The translations under genes and the position numbers were made by a program. A DNA stretch of 35,093 nt, taken from NCBI GenBank assembly GCA_964370855.1, contig CAYJMF010000049.1, positions 1 to 35,093 of the forward strand, in the 5' to 3' direction. The notes beneath the pieces were generated by a model, which searched no databases, had not been told where the DNA came from, and was given only the letters and a program-made list of their open reading frames with translations. Below, in pieces: positions 32,020 through 35,093 of the stretch; position 1 is the stretch's first letter; the number at the start of each line of letters is the position of its first letter. This stretch comes from JAKLKS01 sp964370855. Lineage in GTDB: Bacteria > Planctomycetota > JAJSAM01 > JAKLKS01.

Positions 32020-32087
32020 TCCCGCCGGTGCGGGGAGGCCGCGCAGGTTGGCACGGTGGGATGTGAGAGGAGGAGGGGGATTGCCGC

Positions 32088-33203
32088 CTACAACGGCAGC
32101 GTCAACTGCGGGTCCGCGGGGGCGCGGTCCGAGGGGCCGTCGGCGAGGCCCGCCGCCCGTCGCGCGCGGGCGACCCGGAGGGCGAGGGAGCGGCGGTAGT
32201 CGACGCCGGCGTGGGTGCGCTCGCGGTACCACTCCTCGTGACGCGCCACGAGGGCGGGGCGGATCTTCCGGAGCCGTTCCAACCACCAGGAACGCACCGG
32301 CTCCCGGAGGAACAGGCACTGGTGGACCAGGTAGCCGGCCCCGTGGGCGGCGGCCGCCGCGGCGGCGTCCTCGACGGCCCCGGGAGCGTCGGTGAGGCCG
32401 GGGATCACGGGCATGAGGAAGACCCCGGTCTCGATGCCCTCGGCGGCCAGGGTCCGGAGCACGTGAAGGCGTTTCTGGGGAGAGGGAGCCCCCGGCTCGA
32501 GGTCGCGGGCGAGGTCCGGGTCGAGGGTGGAGAGGGAGAGGTTCACGTGGAGGGAGTTGGAGGCCGCGATGACCCGGAGGAGGTCGAGGTCGCGCAGGAC
32601 GAGGTCGGACTTCGTGGTGATGGAGAGACGCAGGCCGTGGTCCCCCGCGGCCGCGCGCCGGGCGAAGACGCGCAGGCAGGATCGCGTGATCTCCTTGCGC
32701 CTCTCCAGGGGTTGATAGGGGTCCGTCGCCGTCCCGATGGCGATGCGCTGGCCCGGGGCGACCCGCCGCTCCATGTCGCGGGAGAGGGCGCGGGCCATGT
32801 CCTCCTTCCAGAAGATGCGGCGCTCGAAATCCCCGGGGTCGTCGAAGCCGAGGTACCAGTGGGTGGCCCGGGCGAAGCAGTAGCCGCAGGCGAACTCGCA
32901 CCCCCGGTAGGGGTTGAGGGTCCATTCGAAGGGAAGGGGCTCGGTCTTGCTGGTTCCGGCCCTGTCGCTTCCGGCGCCGACGTGGACCGGGCCGCGCGCC
33001 GCGCACCGGGAGAGGGCGCCGGCCGTCGCGGAGGAGGGGAGGGGGGCGGGAGGGAGCCGATCGTGGCGGATACCCTCGCCCCGAATGTCGGGGCCCCGAA
33101 TGTCGGGGATGGCATCGCCGGGGGAGGCGGGGCCCCGTTCGGGAAGCCCCGGGGCCCCCGCGGCAGGCGCCTCCGAGTCCCGGCCGAGAACGCGCTTCAC
33201 CAT
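32088..33203 (-). CDS. SPL-like radical SAM protein (PA0069/Rv2578c family)
   Basis: This 371-residue radical SAM enzyme has the cluster motif in NPYRGCEFACGYCFAR (CX3CX2C), followed by THWYLGF, FERRIFWKEDM, IGTATDPYQPLERR, LSITTKSDLVLRD and LSLSTLD. This wording matches the spore-photoproduct-lyase-like family of unknown function, not true SplB. The about 90-residue N-terminal extension is low-complexity and contains a duplicated PDIRG encoded by two identical 15-nt palindromes (33079-33108). The ATG at 33203 is supported by TAGTCT 9 nt upstream, and no in-frame ATG or GTG gives a better start before the core. The sulfatase-like gene lies upstream on the same strand. Confidence 0.85.
   Translation of the reverse strand: MVKRVLGRDSEAPAAGAPGLPERGPASPGDAIPDIRGPDIRGEGIRHDRLPPAPLPSSATAGALSRCAARGPVHVGAGSDRAGTSKTEPLPFEWTLNPYRGCEFACGYCFARATHWYLGFDDPGDFERRIFWKEDMARALSRDMERRVAPGQRIAIGTATDPYQPLERRKEITRSCLRVFARRAAAGDHGLRLSITTKSDLVLRDLDLLRVIAASNSLHVNLSLSTLDPDLARDLEPGAPSPQKRLHVLRTLAAEGIETGVFLMPVIPGLTDAPGAVEDAAAAAAAHGAGYLVHQCLFLREPVRSWWLERLRKIRPALVARHEEWYRERTHAGVDYRRSLALRVARARRAAGLADGPSDRAPADPQLTLPL
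33079..33108. repeat. Tandem duplication of a 15-nt palindrome inside the radical-SAM gene
   Basis: CCCCGAATGTCGGGG occurs twice back to back (33079-33093 and 33094-33108). Each unit has 6-nt arms around ATG. It encodes the repeated PDIRG in the variable N-terminal extension of the radical-SAM protein. Confidence 0.8.
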
Positions 33204-33212
33204 ACTAACAAA

Positions 33213-33218
33213 AGACTA
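33213..33218 (-). promoter_or_regulatory. Candidate -10 element of the radical-SAM gene
   Basis: On the minus strand TAGTCT is followed by 9 AT-rich nt and the ATG at 33203. This short AT-rich gap stands out from its surroundings. Confidence 0.45.
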
Positions 33219-33262
33219 TCATCCACCACCGACAGGCCCGGGGGAATCGGGGCCGGCGGGTG

Positions 33263-34678
33263 TTACCGATCCAGGGCCCGGAGCCGGTCGAGGGCGGCGC
33301 GATCGGCGTGGGACATGGGCCCGCGGAGGAGGTCCCGGAGTTCGCCGGGATCCTCCACGAGGTCGTAGAGCTCCTCGCGGGCGGGGCGGGTCGCCCCGTC
33401 GGGGGAGGGCCGGGAGACGGAGACGAGCTTCCGCGCCCCGGGCCGATCCGGGGGCTCGCGGACCGCCCGGTAGCGCTCGTGGAACCGCGCCAGGAACTCC
33501 ACGGGGAGGTCCGGGTCCCGCGCCCGCACCAGGTCGATCCAGGTCGAGGCGGGGCCGTACTCGGCCACGAGGGTCCGCGCGAGGAGGGGGGTCTCGAGGA
33601 GGGATCGGCCATCCAGCCCCGTCCCCGGCGGCACCGCGGCCCCCGCCGCCTCGAGCAGGGTCGGGTGGAGGTCCTGGAGGCGCACCTGCGCCTCCTCGAC
33701 GCGCCCCCCCTCGAAGCGGCCCGGCCATGCGATCACCAGGGGCACGTGGAGAACGGGGTCGTACACCGACATCGTGTGCCCCAGCTCCCCGTGCTGCCCG
33801 AGGTTCTCGCCGTGGTCCCCCGTCACGACGACGAGGGCGCCGGGCAGGATTCCCGCCCCCTCGAGGGCATCGAGCATCCCCCCCGTCGCGCGGTCGTCGA
33901 GGAACACGGCGCCGTCGTAGGCGGCGTCGAGGCCGCGGAGGAGGGCGTCGTCCACCCGCCGCGCCCCGTAGAGGTGGTTGTTGGCGACGTCGGCGGTGAC
34001 CTCGCGGGCCGCCCGCCGCGCCCCGTTCACCGCGCCGTCGCCGCGCACCGCGGCCACGGCCCCGTCCTCGAACACGTAGGGAAGGTGGGTGTCCATGAGG
34101 TTGACGAAGAGGAGGATCGGCCTGCGGTCCTCCCGGGCGGGCCTGCCCGCGGCCCACGCCTCCACGGCGGAGCGGACGGCGGCGGCGGATCCGGGGAGGT
34201 CCTTCCCGCTCCGGACCTCCACCACCTTCGAGAACCCGGCGAGGAGCCCCGTGGCCCCGGAGAGGTGGGGGTTGGCGACGATGGCGACGGTCTCGTAGCC
34301 CCTCGCCGCGAGGGTCTGCGCGAGCAGCGGCAGTCCCTGCTTCACCCGGTCGCCGACGCCCTCCCCGAGCCCGTGGCGGCGGGGGAGGAGGCCCGTGAAG
34401 AGGGAGGCGTGGGCGGGCGGCGTCCAGGGACTCGGGGAGAAGCAGCGGCGGAAGGTGACGCCCCGGGCCGCGAGCTCCTCCAGGCGGGGCGTGGTCGGAG
34501 GGGAGTACCCGTTCACCGTGACCCGGTCCCCCCGGCAGGTGTCCCAGACGACGAGGACGATGTCCGGCGGCGACCCGGCCCCGCGCAGGCGGGGAAGGGC
34601 GGCGAGGCCGAGGGCGACGAGGACCGCGAGGGAGGCGGCGGCGAGAAGGGGAGCGCGGAGGCGGCGGAAGCGGTTCAT
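33263..34678 (-). CDS. Sulfatase-fold (alkaline phosphatase superfamily) protein with Thr at the nucleophile position
   Basis: This 471-residue protein has an N-terminal signal anchor (about 10-28). The sulfatase/phosphodiesterase domain has the metal-binding VVWDTCRGDR, the nucleophile region SPSPWTPPAHASLFTGLLP, LFVNLMDTHLPY, and VTGDHGENLGQHGELGH. True sulfatases have C/S-x-P-x-R with Cys/Ser converted to formylglycine. Here the motif reads Thr86-P-P-A-His, so it cannot be a standard formylglycine sulfatase. Thr nucleophiles are typical of phosphotransferase and phosphodiesterase branches such as LtaS and phosphoethanolamine transferases. The domain is presumably extracytoplasmic. The ATG at 34678 starts directly before the signal anchor; an ATG at 34744 would add a poorly fitting extension. 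Confidence 0.85.
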   Translation of the reverse strand: MNRFRRLRAPLLAAASLAVLVALGLAALPRLRGAGSPPDIVLVVWDTCRGDRVTVNGYSPPTTPRLEELAARGVTFRRCFSPSPWTPPAHASLFTGLLPRRHGLGEGVGDRVKQGLPLLAQTLAARGYETVAIVANPHLSGATGLLAGFSKVVEVRSGKDLPGSAAAVRSAVEAWAAGRPAREDRRPILLFVNLMDTHLPYVFEDGAVAAVRGDGAVNGARRAAREVTADVANNHLYGARRVDDALLRGLDAAYDGAVFLDDRATGGMLDALEGAGILPGALVVVTGDHGENLGQHGELGHTMSVYDPVLHVPLVIAWPGRFEGGRVEEAQVRLQDLHPTLLEAAGAAVPPGTGLDGRSLLETPLLARTLVAEYGPASTWIDLVRARDPDLPVEFLARFHERYRAVREPPDRPGARKLVSVSRPSPDGATRPAREELYDLVEDPGELRDLLRGPMSHADRAALDRLRALDR

Positions 34679-34870
34679 GGGTTCCCCGAAGTGGCGGACC
34701 GCCGGGACGGACGCGCACGAGGAGCGCGCATCTCCGGCGTGCATCGGGCCGCAATGCCCGTGCCGGGGGGGGGAGTCTCCCGAATGGGCGTGGGGAGGAA
34801 GACCGGGGGGAGGGAGTAAGGCCCGTCTTACGGATTTTCACCGGGTCGGGAGCACGGGGCGCGGGCGGTT

Positions 34871-34957
34871 CGCCCGGGAGTTCAACATCGGGGGGGAGCG
34901 GAGGAACTTTCGCCCCTCCGCCCCCCTTTCTCCCCCCCGATGTCGAACTCCCGGGCG
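34871..34957. repeat. Long inverted-repeat element with 28-nt arms and inner stem
   Basis: The arms 34871-34898 (CGCCCGGGAGTTCAACATCG and on into a G-run) and 34930-34957 are complementary with one mismatch. The centre carries an inner stem CGGAGG (34899-34904) with CCTCCG (34915-34920). Its sequence differs from the other hairpin elements in the window, but the overall design is the same. Confidence 0.82.
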
Positions 34958-35042
34958 TGTTGGGAGAGGCTGCGGCCGTGGGGGGCCGTGGCTCGTCGGG
35001 GGTGGGGGGCGGGGTCGGGATTCAGGTGAGGGGGGGGACGGC

Positions 35043-35093
35043 GCGCATCTTCCGGAATCCCGATGCCTTCAAGGCACGATCGGTGAACGCCGT
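35043..35093. repeat. Dispersed 51-bp repeat, copy 2 (edge of window)
   Basis: Read on the minus strand from the edge it starts ACGGCGTTCACCG and is about 80% identical to 3287-3337. It may continue beyond the window. Confidence 0.55.

Larger units (their letters stand above)
34679..35093. other. Non-coding right end of the window (415 nt)
   Basis: I see no credible gene here. The region holds the upstream part of the sulfatase-like gene (no clear -10 hexamer close to its start), a short GTAAG/CTTAC inverted repeat near 34815-34835, the long hairpin element at 34871-34957, a G-rich stretch, and the second copy of the dispersed repeat at the very edge. Confidence 0.6.

Noticed and set aside
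1..35093. CRISPR arrays, tRNA or rRNA genes, prophage or transposase genes
   Set aside because: No regularly spaced direct repeats, no tRNA-like cloverleaf or rRNA sequence recognised, and no integrase, transposase or capsid-like protein among the coding regions. The hairpin elements have no transposase of their own in the window.

Overview
The window is very GC-rich (estimated above 70% by eye) and densely coded, with no rRNA, tRNA, CRISPR array, phage or transposase gene seen. It looks like a chromosomal segment of an uncultured, high-GC, Gram-negative-type bacterium: there is a lipoprotein-type ModA, membrane-anchored regulatory-like-domain proteins, a sulfatase-fold enzyme and selenoproteins. 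I cannot fix the phylum. Planctomycetota, Acidobacteriota or Myxococcota-like lineages would all fit, and this placement is weak inference.

Layout. 147-3074 (+) hybrid histidine kinase. 3075-3313 repeat-rich gap. 3314-7650 (-) operon: ModE-like HTH/TOBE regulator, modA, modB, modC, then a BaiN-type flavoprotein. 7696-7808 long hairpin element. 7808-9784 (-) aconitase-family enzyme and 9879-10625 (-) pteridine-reductase-like SDR. 10870-14915 (+) ppk1 followed by two genes that read through an in-frame TGA: an AhpD-like protein with a CxxU motif, and a secreted thioredoxin-like/CXXCH/PDZ protein with a UGPC motif. 14925-15031 hairpin element. 15031-20592 (-) operon: mobA-like, moaD-like, tungsten-type aldehyde ferredoxin oxidoreductase (AOR), formate dehydrogenase alpha. 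20637-24161: small membrane protein, DUF4143-type ATPase with a palindromic operator, metallophosphoesterase, CysQ-like phosphatase. 24176-27162: membrane-anchored regulatory-like-domain protein and two paralogous zinc-ribbon/TM proteins. 27185-32004 (-) operon: NuoE-NuoF fusion, moeA, moeA-PBP fusion. 32088-34678 (-): SPL-like radical SAM protein and a sulfatase-fold protein. 34679-35093: non-coding with a long hairpin and a repeat.

How the genes work together. Much of the window serves Mo/W enzymes: oxyanion uptake (ModABC with regulator), cofactor assembly (MoaD-like, two MoeA-type proteins, MobA-like), two cofactor-using enzymes (AOR, FdhA) and a probable NAD-linked diaphorase (NuoEF). 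The most interesting part is the ppk1-selenoprotein operon. In both downstream genes a TGA sits exactly where a redox Cys is expected, and each TGA is followed by a plausible bacterial SECIS hairpin.

Expression style. At least eight genes have a TAnnnT hexamer exactly 6 or 9 nt before the start codon, which suggests leaderless transcripts. Genes inside operons are joined by GTGA stop/start overlaps. Several intergenic regions carry long-arm hairpin elements, some directly abutting stop codons.
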